A stretch of 64,000 bases of DNA from Pogostemon cablin (taxonomy: Eukaryota; Streptophyta; Magnoliopsida; Lamiales; Lamiaceae): NCBI GenBank assembly GCA_023678885.1, contig CM042985.1:2096985-2160984 (forward strand). The letters are read 5' to 3'. Shown here one piece after another: positions 44,144-54,468 of this stretch. The notes under the pieces are model-generated. The model was not told where the DNA came from, made no database searches, and worked only from the letters and a program-made list of their open reading frames with translations. A program made the position numbers and the translations under genes. Each line of letters starts with the position of its first letter. The stretch's first letter is position 1.

Positions 44144-44447
44144 TCCATGATCCCGGGATAATGTTATTAGCCAATCGTCACTCAGGAATTCGAAAAAATG
44201 TGTTTGATTGTTGACCTATAATCCATGCGTGGGTGGATCCGGGGCTGATGTCATCAGCCAATCAAATCGAAAATGAGAGATCAAACCAAGATCATTGGAT
44301 GATGTTATGATCCATGATCCGGGGCTAATGTCGCCAGCCAATCGTCACTCAGGAATTCGAAAAGATACGTTTGATTGTTGACTCTTGGATCATTTTGGAT
44401 TCAAGGTGGATCAGTGTCGCGGGAAACTATAAATTAGGCGGCAATCG

Positions 44448-44745
44448 ATGAAATCAAATCTGAATTCTGAAATCAATTCAATCAAATCCAATCATATCCT
44501 ATCTAATGGCGCCGAGATCCTCTCAAAACAAGCGCGATGTCACCCCGGAAAAGGTTAAAGAATTGCGAAAACTTAATCCCTCCATCACAATGATGGTGGT
44601 AGCTAAAGGTACCCTAGATGCTACTACTGCGAAGGCAAAGGATTTGGAGGCGATGGTGGAAAAAGCAAAGTTGGATTATGATCCATGGGTGGATCCGGGG
44701 CTGATGTCTTCAGCCAATCAAATCGAAAAGGAGAGATCAAACTAA
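44448..44745 (+). pseudogene. Array unit 13: truncated gene
   Basis: Relative of unit 8 (GTLDATTA, early stop at AACTAAGAC, and the same GTCGCCAGCC variant in the promoter). The second ATG is at 44506. Confidence 0.65.
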
Positions 44746-45070
44746 GACCGTTGGATGATGTTATGATCCATGATCCCGGGGTAATGTTATCAGCCAATCG
44801 TCACTCAGGAATTCAAAAAAATGCGTTTGATTGTTGACCTATGATCCATGCGTGGGTGGATCCGGGGCTGATGTCATCAGCCAATCAAATCGAAAAAGAG
44901 AGATCAAACCAAGAATGTTGGATGATGTTATGATCCATGATCCGGGGCTAATATCGTCAGCCAATCGTCACTCAGGAATTCGAAAAAATACGTTTGATTG
45001 CTGACCCTTGGATCATTTTGGATCCAAGGTGGATCAGTGTCGCGGGAAACTATAAATTAGGCGGCAATCG

Positions 45071-45331
45071 ATGAAAGCAAATCTGAATTCTGAAATCAAT
45101 TCAATCCAATCCAATCCAATCTTATCTTATCTAATGGCGCCGAGATCCTCTCAAAACAAGCGCGATGTCACCCCGAAAAAGGTTAAGGAATTGCGAAAAC
45201 TTAATACCTCCATCACAATGATGGTGGTAGCTAAAGGTACCCTAGATGCTGCTACTGCGAAGGCAAAGGATTTGGAGGCGATGGTGGAAAAAGCAAAGTT
45301 GGATTATGATCCGTGGGTGGATCCGGGCTGA
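45071..45331 (+). pseudogene. Array unit 14: truncated gene with one-base loss
   Basis: Relative of unit 9. One G is lost in the run before CTGATG (CCGGGCTG), so it stops sooner, after DYDPWVDPG. Variant LRKLNTSI. Confidence 0.65.
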
Positions 45332-45697
45332 TGTCATCAGCCAATCAAATCGAAAAGGAGAGATCAAACTAAGACCGTTGGATGATGTTATGATCCATGA
45401 TCCCGGGCTAATGTTATCAGCCAATCGTCACTCAGGAATTCAAAAAAATGCGTTTGATTGTTGACCTATGATCCATGCGTGGGTGGATCCGGGGCTGATG
45501 TCATCAGCCAATCAAATCAAAAATGAGAGATCAAACCAAGACCGTTGGATGATGTTATGATCCATGATCCAGGGCTAATGTCGTCAGCCAATCGTCACTC
45601 AGGAATTCGAAAAGATACTTTTGATTGTTGACCCTTGGATCATTTTGGATCCAAGGTGGATCAGTGTCGCGGGAAACTATAAATTAGGCGGCAATCG

Positions 45698-46000
45698 ATG
45701 AAAGCAAATCTGAATTCTAAAATCAATTCAATCCAATCAAATCCAATCCTATCCTATCTAATGGCGCCGAGATCCTCTCAAAACAAGCGCGATGTCACCC
45801 CGAAAAAGGTTAAAGAATTGCGAAAACTTAATCCCTCCATCACAATGATGGTGGTAGCTAAAGGTACCCTAGATGCTGCTACTGCGAAGGCAAAGGATTT
45901 GGAGGCGATGGTGGAAAAAGTAAAGTTGGATTATGATCCGTGGGTGGATCCGGGGCTGATGTCATCAGCCAATCAAATCGAAAAGGAGAGATCAAACTAA
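45698..46000 (+). pseudogene. Array unit 15: truncated gene, 100 codons
   Basis: Relative of unit 10 by position (4815 bp apart), but its leader keeps both ATGs in frame. Variant VEKVKLDY. Confidence 0.65.
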
Positions 46001-46325
46001 GACCGTTGGATAATGTTATGATCCATGATCCCGGGCTAATGTTATCAGCCAATCGTCACTCAGGAATTCGAAAAGATGTGTTTGATTGTTGACCTATGAT
46101 CCATGCGTGGGTGGATCCGGGGCTGATGTCATCAGCCAATCAAATCAAAAATGAGAGATCAAACCAAGACCGTTGGATGATGTTATGATCCATGATCCAG
46201 GGCTAATGTCGTCAGCCAATCGTCACTCAGGAATTCGAAAAGATACGTTTGATTGTTGACCCTTGGATCATTTTGGATCCAAGGTGGATCAGTGTCGCGG
46301 GAAACTATAAATTAGGCGGCAATCG

Positions 46326-46649
46326 ATGAAAGCAAATCTGAATTCTAAAATCAATTCAATCCAATCAAATCCAATCCTATCCTATCTAATGGCGTCGAGA
46401 TCCTCTCAAAACAAGCGCGATGTCACCCCGGAAAAGGTTAAGGAATTGCGAAAACTTAATCCCTCCATCACAATGATGGTGGTAGCTAAAGGTACCCTAG
46501 ATGCTGCTACTGCGAAGGCAAAGGATTTGGAGGCGATGGTGGAAAAAACAAAGTTGGATTATGATCCGTGGGTGGATCCGGGGCTAATGTCATCAGCCAA
46601 TCAAATCGAAAATGAGAGATCAAACCAAGACCGTTGGATGATGTTATGA
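46326..46649 (+). pseudogene. Array unit 16: truncated gene, 107 codons
   Basis: Same layout as unit 1, with MASRSS in place of MAPRSS and VEKTK in the repeat. Confidence 0.65.
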
Positions 46650-46953
46650 TCCATGATCCCAGGCTAATGTTATCAGCCAATCGTCACTCAGGAATTCGAA
46701 AAAATGTGTTTGATTGTTGACCTATGATCCATGCGTGGGTGGATCCGGGGCTGATGTCATCAGCCAATCAAATTGAAAAGGAGAGATCAAACCAAGACCG
46801 TTGGATGATGTTATGATCCATGATCCGGGGCTAATGTCGTCAACCAATCGTCACTCAGGAATTCGAAAAGATACGTTTGATTGTTGACCCTTGGATCATT
46901 TTGGATCCAAGGTGGATCAGTGTCGCGGGAAACTATAAATTAGGCGGCAATCG

Positions 46954-47628
46954 ATGAAAGCAAATCTGAATTCTGAAATCAATTCAATCCAATCCAATCC
47001 AATCCTATCCTATCTAATGGCGCCGAGATCCTTTCAAAACAAGCGCGATGTCACCCCGGAAAAGGTTAAGGAATTGCGAAAACTTAATCCCTCCATCACA
47101 ATGATGGTGGTAGCTAAAGGTACCCTAGATGCTGCTACTGCGAAGGCAAAGGATTTGGAGGCGATGGTGGAAAAAGCAAAGTTGGATGCTGATGCTGCCA
47201 CTGCGCAGGCAAAGGAATTGGAGACGATGGTGGAAAAGGCATAGTTGGATGCTGATGCTGCCACTGCGCAGGCAAAGAAATTGGAGTCGATTGTGGAAAA
47301 GGCAAAGTTGGATGCTGATGCTGCTACTGCGCAGGCAAAGAAATTGGAGGCGATTGTGGAAAAGGCAAAGTTGGATGCTGATGCTGCTACTGCGAAGGCA
47401 AATGAATTGGAGGCGATTGTGGAAAAGGCAAAGTTGGATGCTGATGCTGCTACTGCGAAGGCAAAGGAATTGGAGGCGATGGTGCAAAAGGCAAAGTTGG
47501 ATGTTGACTCTGCCAAGGGAGAGTATGATCTGAGGCGAGGGCTTTTGCTCCAGGAGGCCTCGGTGTTTATGTGTGGGGTAATGAATAGCCATAAAGTCAT
47601 GGTTAAGCATGAAGGAGAAGTTTCTTAA
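46954..47628 (+). pseudogene. Array unit 17: the only copy with the 3' coiled-coil repeats, one internal stop
   Basis: After the same N-terminal part as other units (MKANL at 46954, MAPRSFQNK at 47017), the frame does not enter promoter sequence. It continues in 63-bp repeats coding for 21 residues of the type LDADAATAKAKELEAIVEKAK, about six in all, a heptad-friendly alternation of A/L and charged residues that suggests a long coiled coil. A TAG at 47242-47244 (AAG changed to TAG) interrupts the second full repeat; beyond it the frame stays open to TAA at 47626. The C-terminal end (LRRGLLLQEASVFMCGVMNS...) is not repetitive and not recognised. No signal peptide or membrane helix is evident. 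The array seems to be derived from this gene's 5' part. Confidence 0.75.
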
Positions 47629-48290
47629 TAAATCAATCTAACAATTACAATTATATAGGTGAACCAGTGCACCCTAGTTGGACTCTAAATTTTTAGATTA
47701 GGTGGTAATTTAACAATAATTAATAACATACTATATAATTTCATGTTTAATTTGAGATGTCTCGAATGATAACAAGACCCGTGTTCCACCTAATTTAATT
47801 TTTATTGGATAAAATTGATTATTCTTATTGAGTCACTGTTGCATAAAAATGTCTTTCTAAAATTCTTATCATTATAATAATATTAATTTAAATTTATAAA
47901 AAAAAAAGAAAGAGGAAGTGGATTGGTGAGAGCTACAAAGTGGGAAAACGGGGATGAATGTAATAATCACGTATAGGCCTTCCAACCAAACAAAATATTT
48001 TTACTTTCCGATTTATCATTTTTACCTTTTCCAGCTTAGCTGATGATGATAAAATTAGCTTCCAGCTTAATTCGGCCCCTTTTTATAATAAATAAAACTA
48101 TAAAATGAAAACATAAATTCCTTATAACAAGGAAGAAAAAAGGGTGTTTATTTTATTGTCAATTATGTCATGAATCAATTAATGTTATCGTATTTTTTAA
48201 ATTTTATTAATTAACGTGATTATGCGCGGATGTGATCTAGTGCATGTAATTTTCAGCAAATTAGATTAATTAAATAAAAATACTTATATA
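47626..48290 (-). repeat. Right arm of the 665-bp inverted duplication
   Basis: This is the reverse complement of 20049-20713. The inner edge coincides with the stop codon of array unit 17 (TAA at 47626-47628), so the end of that gene lies at a rearrangement joint. Its outer edge is followed within 10 bases by a Mutator-like terminal sequence. Confidence 0.93.
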
Positions 48291-48298
48291 TTGATATA

Positions 48299-48425
48299 GG
48301 GAGCGGCTATTTGTACCCAATTTTACTAAATAAACCCAATTACTAAAAAAAACCCATTAAAATTAGAATATATATACATAAATTACTAAACGTACCCCAT
48401 TTTAGACTATTTTATCCTTAATTAA
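48299..48425 (+). mobile_element. One end of a Mutator-like MITE
   Basis: GGGAGCGGCTATTTGTACCC and the following TTACTAAA...CGTACCCC block match the terminal repeat of the nested MITE at 60864-61507. No matching right end is found downstream, so it is truncated, or the copy is incomplete. Confidence 0.7.
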
Positions 48426-48795
48426 ATACAAACCAATAAACATCTTCATTGGGGTTAACATGAAGAAAAGCTGGAGACAACGTACAGATGAACTGGAGGA
48501 GGAAGGAGGGACCATGCAAATATGCAATGAAACCCCGAAGTGGAAGAAAGTCCACAAGTACATCATTTTCAAGATCGACGAAGGCTCCAAGCTGCTCAGT
48601 CGACAAGCTCGGCTGCCCCGCCGAGGGATACAATGACCTCACTGCTGCGCTGCCCCACAACGACTGCTGCTGCGCCATCTTCGATTTCGACTTCAATTCG
48701 TCACTGTCGATAATTGCCGAAAGAGCAAGATCTTCTTCATTGCATGGTTTCCTCCCTCTTTTCGTCGCCAAGTTTTTCGGCCGTGCTGGCCTCAT
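48418..48795 (-). CDS. Uncharacterised 125-codon ORF
   Basis: The minus-strand ORF begins MRPARPKNLATKRGRKPCNE with a basic N-terminus, and a serine/glutamine-rich middle (KSKSKMAQQQSLWGSAAVRS). About 48480-48800 is visibly more GC-rich than its surroundings, which is coding-like. The end (about 48418-48470) is ordinary AT-rich DNA, so the C-terminus is suspect. I do not recognise the family. It lies next to a Mutator-like terminus and may be a captured gene fragment or the exon of a host gene. Confidence 0.4.
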   Translation of the reverse strand: MRPARPKNLATKRGRKPCNEEDLALSAIIDSDELKSKSKMAQQQSLWGSAAVRSLYPSAGQPSLSTEQLGAFVDLENDVLVDFLPLRGFIAYLHGPSFLLQFICTLSPAFLHVNPNEDVYWFVFN

Positions 48796-48854
48796 CTCTT
48801 TCCTTTCTTCTTTCCCCCATTCCTAAACACCTGTATCTATATATATGAGGTGGT

Positions 48855-49070
48855 CGTTTAACATGGTATCAGAGTCCATGGTTAACAAACGTCCAGGGTT
48901 CAAACATCACCTCCACCCATTTATGAGAAAATTCCACATGCTAGGCTTGAGGCAAAAATTCCCCGCCTGCATGTGAGGGGCGTGTTAGAGTGCAACCTGA
49001 TTTAGTCTCTAATAGCTTAAGCGGTCCGCCTCACATCTTGTTCTTGCCACCATGTATCCCTCCTGTCAAA
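48855..49070 (+). repeat. LTR primer-site-like or SINE-like repeat
   Basis: TGGTATCAGAG at 48864-48874 is the complement of plant initiator tRNA-Met used as primer by many Copia elements. GGGTTCAAAC about 30 bases later resembles a tRNA B-box. The following text (CACATGCTAGGCTTGAGGC, CCCCGCCTGCATGTGAGG) looks like an interspersed repeat. No coding region follows. Confidence 0.4.
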
Positions 49071-50062
49071 ATTCAAATTTTAATTATATTTGTTATATGG
49101 CTTTGAACTCGTTACATGGGGGTGTTACATCGAATTCTGGAATTAGGAATTCAATATCACTAAAATGTAACACTGTATTTACATACCTAAATGACTCATT
49201 TGTATATTTATTTAATTGAATTTAGGAAAATAGAAAATTGGTAGCTATGGACATGATTGGTGGATCTTAAATAATTATACAGATGTGTCCAGCTGTGTAA
49301 GGGAGGAATTGAAGAAGTTGGTGTTTTTATAAATTAGTTAGGGTGGAGAAATTTTTGTATGAAGAGGGGCATGTGATAATAAAAGCAGCAGCCCCTGCTA
49401 TTTAATAGGGGCATGGGATGAGATAATTAAGATAAAAGGCTAGAATATACCGTTGGCTGGACTACTCAAATTGGCCTTCTCACATGTTATTTTACTACCA
49501 AACAAACACCCACCAAATTTAACCACTAACTTTTCATTTTCTTACCACCTTTTAATCCTATCAATTACTGCTATACTCCACCATTAATTACTATCTACAA
49601 ACATAAGTTGATGTTTTTTTTTTTTTATATTTAATGATGATACTTAATTCAGTAAATTTTTTATTTAATTATTTATATTATACAATGTATAGTCATTTTT
49701 ATGTAATTATAGCCCCATTTTGTTGCATGTCAGTACTAATACGAAGAATTGATATGTATCTCGAGTTAGTTATGTTGTGACATGTAAAGAACATTTAAAT
49801 CTCATACTGTTAGTTATGCGACACATGATTAATTAATCGCAACTGGCATGAAATTAATGCCTTTATAATTTTTTTTAAAATTTTATTTTTCAACTTTACA
49901 TGCAATATTTGTAATAAATTTTGTAGAAAAGGTACAGACATACATATTTGATGAGTTGAATCATCATACGTACCATTTTTAATTATCTCTATTCCAAAAA
50001 TAAAAAATGAAAATTGAAATGGACGATCAATCTTGTTTGCAAATTCACAAGATATAAACTCA
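49071..50062. other. Intergenic DNA
   Basis: No gene or clear repeat is seen. It is A/T-rich with short homopolymers. Confidence 0.6.
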
Positions 50063-50436
50063 TGTGCACTCGGGCGCACGGAACACTTTCCGTGCGCCTT
50101 TAGAATTTTATGTTAAATTGTATACCCTTTAGTATACAGATGTGTACCCTTTATTTTCTAAAGAAAATTATTGTGTGTATCTGGGCGCATGAACAACACT
50201 CCGTATGCCTTTAGAATTTTGTGTTAAATTGTATACTCTATAGTATAAAAATGTGTACCCTTTATTTTCTAAAAAAAAAATATTAATGAAAAGTGTATAC
50301 TTTTTAGAACAAAATGGTGTACCTTTTATTAATTAAAGTGTATACCCTTTAGACCAAAGCAATATACCCTTACCCATAATATTAAATTTCTAAAGGCGCA
50401 TGGGATGTTTTCTCGTGCGCCCGGGCGCACGCAAGC
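50063..50436. mobile_element. Hairpin-ended MITE
   Basis: The left end has a hairpin GGCGCACGGAA / TTCCGTGCGCC (50073-50098, 11-bp stem). The right end has the perfect 18-bp palindrome CGTGCGCCCGGGCGCACG (50414-50431). The ends resemble each other in inverse orientation and the body contains repeated GTATACCCTTTA-type motifs. A related copy lies at 55205-55596. Superfamily not assigned. Confidence 0.75.
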
Positions 50437-50689
50437 CTCACCTAAAGAGAATATAAAAAAAATAAAAGAAACGTAGGAAAAATATAATAATAGTTGAAAT
50501 TATAAAAGAATTAACTAAAAAAATTTGTAAAATTAATCATGAAAAAAATTTAATTACATAAAAGAATCAAAAGATAATAAAATTACATACTTAAGAAAAA
50601 AAAGGAACTAAACCAAAGAAAAAATTAAATAAAAACAAAATATTAAACATAAAAATGAAAAACAACAAAAATTAATAAATAATAATAAA

Positions 50690-51021
50690 TGGATACTTTT
50701 CTTTAAAATTTGAAGAATGCTTTTGTTCGTCGTGATAAAGAAATTATGTGTGTTGAATTAATGAATAAAAAGTCTTATTTATAGGTGGGGAGGAGATAAA
50801 TTCTCTAAATCTTAAAGTAAAAATATGTATTTATCTTCATGTTTTTTAATTAATAGTAATTAATTTTGATTTGATAATATCATATTCAAATCTTAAAATA
50901 ATATATGTATTTATCTACAATAAATTTAAATTTAAATTTTTAATTAAAAATTAATATAATTGAGTTTAATTCTGATGACGACATCTCATCAAAATTAAAC
51001 TCTTCTTTAGTATATTAAAGA
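50690..51021 (-). mobile_element. 5' end of a Helitron, truncated
   Basis: On the minus strand it starts ATCTTTAATATACTAAAG, with the TC start of a Helitron preceded by A. It then follows the same order of blocks as the complete Helitron at 55641 (TTTAATTTTGATGAG, TATAAATAAGA, CGACGAACAAAA, TTTAAAGAAA.GTATCC). Its 3' end is not found before the MITE at 50063. Confidence 0.7.
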
Positions 51022-52723
51022 TGTATTTGAAAATTATATCAAAATCTATATTTTATTTTTAAAAAAAATAATAAAGGAAAATAATGCAAAAGAATTAAAG
51101 TTCGTGGAAAGTAATTTTCTGCACAATGAGTTTTCTTTATTCCACATAAATTTGGCCATATTTTAACATTAATTAATGTTTTCTTATTCAAAAAAAATTA
51201 ATATAATTCATATTGTAACTAACTCTTTAATTAAAAGTAATACTCTTAAAATATACCCCTAATTTAAAATAAAGGGTTACACTTTCTAACGTCTTATATG
51301 TCACAAGAAACTAACTCAGTCCAAATTACTTGACTCGTGTTAAATTAGTAACCGAATGTAGTGAAACAATAAGAGATCAAACCTCTTTAGAAGTCTCCTT
51401 AAAATATTAGTACGTTGATTTAAATGAAGAGAGTATACAACCCGTAACGGACTTATGGGGCCGCGACCTAAAATTTTACCTTGTAATTTTTTATTTTTTT
51501 CCTTTTCTTTTAGATGGTAAGAAGATGTATTGATCAACTACTCTTACTTTTGATGGTATAATAGGAGTAAATTTTAAATATTAAATAAAATGTAAAATAT
51601 GTTATATTTGTAGGAGAGAACGTGAATTTTTAAATTAAAATATATTTTGAGGGAATTATGTTTATTATTTTTAATTAGTGGAATAGACAAGCATATATTG
51701 ACATGGTTTATGATTCGATGCATGGAACATATAATTATATAAAATAGATAAAAAGTGATAATATTTTAATAATAATAAAAATATGATATTCATATTAATA
51801 AAAAGTGATAGTACGTGAAGGATGATTTCATAAACAATATATATGTGGTATAAATAAAAAGTAATGAATATTAACTATTTTTAAAACGAAAAATCAATCT
51901 CACATGATACGATATTAGCCCTTATTTTATAAAATTTGCGGAAGTTTTTAAAAGTGGAAGCTTCATGATTTGTTTCTATTGAGTTTCATTCTCTCGCCTA
52001 ACTTTATAGAAAAACACATTGAATGAGGATCCAAATCTAGTATATATATAATTGTCATACATTGGTAATACATTAATCACAATGCATAGTATAAAAATTA
52101 TTTCCTAATATACAACCCTTTATGTGTATCATTTAAATTTTAGACATTTGAAGAAAGAAATTAAAATTTTATTGCGTGTGTTGCCCACCTTGTGCAGTGG
52201 TGATGTTAATTATGTGGTTCTCATAGCCAAAATATTTAGTTGAACATTTAATGTTTATGTTTATAAACGACATTGTCCGTACGTAGATATATCTGTATAC
52301 GTTTCTTACGTCATATCAAAATTTTCCCCTTTCATTATTTTTTATGGTTAATAGTTGAGAGAATTGGAACATTAGAAGGCAGCATGATTTTTTTTTAATT
52401 TTCATTTTTCATTTCCCATTTTATGTTATATTTCACTTTTTAAACAAATAAATAATACATATCATAATAATATTTGAGATTAATATAACATATTTTAAGG
52501 ATTTAATAATTATTTATAAAATATAACTTTTTTATATCATGCAACATCAACAAATACCAATTATGAAATAAAAAATCTATTTTTTTTCTTAACAATTATG
52601 TAACATATCGGAATAACTTAAGTGTATAATAATTAAAGTATAGACCCAATTCCATTTTTCTCATCAATCAAAGGAAACAATAAAGAATTAAAAATTAAGA
52701 AATCAAATTAGATTAATAAATAA
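51022..52723. other. AT-rich intergenic DNA
   Basis: No gene, transposon end or conserved motif is recognised. Confidence 0.6.
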
Positions 52724-52991
52724 TACTCCCTCCGTCCCAAAGTTGTGACATTTTCCTTTTTGGGTTGTCCCATAGAAGTTGTTACATTCCTTTTAAAGCA
52801 TATGAGACCCACACAAAAAATATTAAAATATTCACAATGGCCCACACACACTCCACACACACTACTAATAATACACATACCCACTACACATTAAATATTA
52901 TTTCTCTCACTTCACTTTACATTAAAATATTATACTCTTTAATCTCCGTGCCCAAAAAAAATATTACAAGTTTAATGGGACGGAGGGAGTA
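52724..52991. mobile_element. Stowaway-type MITE
   Basis: CTCCCTCCGTCCCAAAG and its complement TTTAATGGGACGGAGGGAG, flanked by TA on each side. About 264 bp, non-coding. Confidence 0.92.
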
Positions 52992-53109
52992 GAAAATTAG
53001 TATCAAAACATTGCAGTGCAGAGAAATAGAATATTTGACAATAATAATAAGTATCAACTTAGATTTGAAACAATATTTAGAGTAACATTTTTCATTTATA
53101 TAAAGTTAA

Positions 53110-53330
53110 AACTTGTGTGACTCGGACACCGTGCGCTCAAATACCCTTTAATATTAAATGGTATATCCTTTAGTATAAGGATCGTGTATCCTTTATTTTT
53201 GAAAAAATAATTTTTTTTAATGAAAGTGTATATCCTTTATAACAAAATGTTATACCCTTATTAATTAAAATGTATATTCTTTAGAACAAAATATTATACC
53301 CTTACACACTTTGAGCACATGGGGACACAA
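53110..53330. mobile_element. Diverged fragment of the hairpin-ended MITE family
   Basis: It shares the internal GTATATCCTTTAGTATAAGG and TACCCTTA motifs and the GTGCGC-type ends with the copies at 50063 and 55205, but the ends are decayed. Confidence 0.5.
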
Positions 53331-54346
53331 AAAACAAACTCTTTATATGAATCGAATTATTTCACTTGAATAATTATTATACCTATTCATGACATATCAA
53401 TTTTTTATTCATCACACAAAACGGATTATTTCACATCAAATATTCATACACACTATACGAGTACATATATACTATTTTGGCCTTTTATAATAATTAAGTA
53501 ATATGCAGCAGGTTAATTTATATATTACTATAATTTTATTCTAAAATAAATAATACGAATATATATACCAAGCAGCGTTGGTCTTGTGTGATATGAGCAG
53601 CAATTAGATGTAATATACTGTCGTCAACTACAACGAAAAAGATAAACACACTTTTCAACAATTTTGTCGTGATTATGAAGAAAGAGTTAACTTGAAAGTA
53701 AATAAATCCACGCTTTTGATAGGAAATTCCTTCTCTAATGCACACTTCCACATTGACTATGTGAAAATGAAATTACCATTTTCTTAACTCTCCACATTTT
53801 CATTTTTTAATATTATTTAGAATATCATTCTATATATTATTAATCCACATTCAAATGTAGATGGAAACTTGTTAGTCGTTCTAACGAAGATACAAACGAG
53901 ATTTGATTTATAAAATTAAATACCTAAAGTCGTATGGAATGGATGTATGATAGAGTACAATTTCTATCCGAGGAAAAGTAACACTCCATTTTTATTTTAA
54001 AACCCTCCCGTATTATATTAATTTAGATTCAGAGTAAAAAAAAATTACTTTTAATTAATTCTTGGAGGGTAATATAGTACTTTTAAATAATAAATAAATT
54101 ATAAAATACTATGTTATATATGTGTATTAAGTAAGAATGATAAATAAATTCGTAATTAACATGTACTTTCAAGGTTGAAAATTGATATGACTTTCTTTTT
54201 TAATGAAATTTAATGTACCGATAGTAAAAAACAAATAGTGTAAAATTTAATATGGGAAGAAGTAGTAATATTTTTTTTAAAATGAGAAACATGCACCCGA
54301 TTTCACATAATTCATTTCATACGACCTAAAATTCAAATATAGAACC
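53331..54346. other. AT-rich intergenic DNA
   Basis: No gene or repeat of note is seen. Confidence 0.6.
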
Positions 54347-54383
54347 CAATTAGTGGGAAATCGAATTTCCTACCAATTCTTGA

Positions 54384-54468
<85 letters not shown>

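Larger units (their letters stand above)
23257..47628 (+). repeat. Tandem array of 17 promoter-plus-truncated-gene units
   Basis: Head-to-tail units with start codons at 23710, 24171, 24804, 25430, 37758, 38386, 39014, 39632, 40255, 40883, 43202, 43830, 44448, 45071, 45698, 46326 and 46954. Spacing is about 618-630 bp, except unit 2, which is 461 bp because one promoter module is missing. Each unit holds two versions of a roughly 168-bp promoter-like module and about 260-320 bp of coding sequence that ends by running into the next promoter. Only the last unit keeps the 3' part of the gene. Two retroelements split the array (25943-37640 and 41290-42985); subtracting them leaves about 11 kb of array. 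Confidence 0.95.

Noticed and set aside
47034..47600. 188-codon antisense frame across unit 17
   Set aside because: It is the reverse complement of the repeated coding frame; absence of stops follows from the 63-bp periodicity, not from a second gene.
23257..47628. Reading the regularly spaced repeats as a CRISPR array
   Set aside because: Units are about 628 bp with coding content, in a plant genome with no cas genes; spacers and short direct repeats are lacking.
46954..47628. Calling the repeat protein a late-embryogenesis-abundant (LEA) protein
   Set aside because: The 21-residue A/K/E-rich repeats look superficially similar, but the 11-residue LEA motif is not present; left unassigned.
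20049..48290. Treating the two 665-bp arms as terminal inverted repeats of one giant Mutator-like transposon
   Set aside because: No matching 9-11 bp target duplication was found at the outer edges, and the interior has no transposase; kept only as an unexplained inverted duplication.
48864..48874. Initiator-tRNA-Met-like TGGTATCAGAG as proof of a Copia element
   Set aside because: No LTR or coding domain is seen around it; annotated only as a repeat with low confidence.
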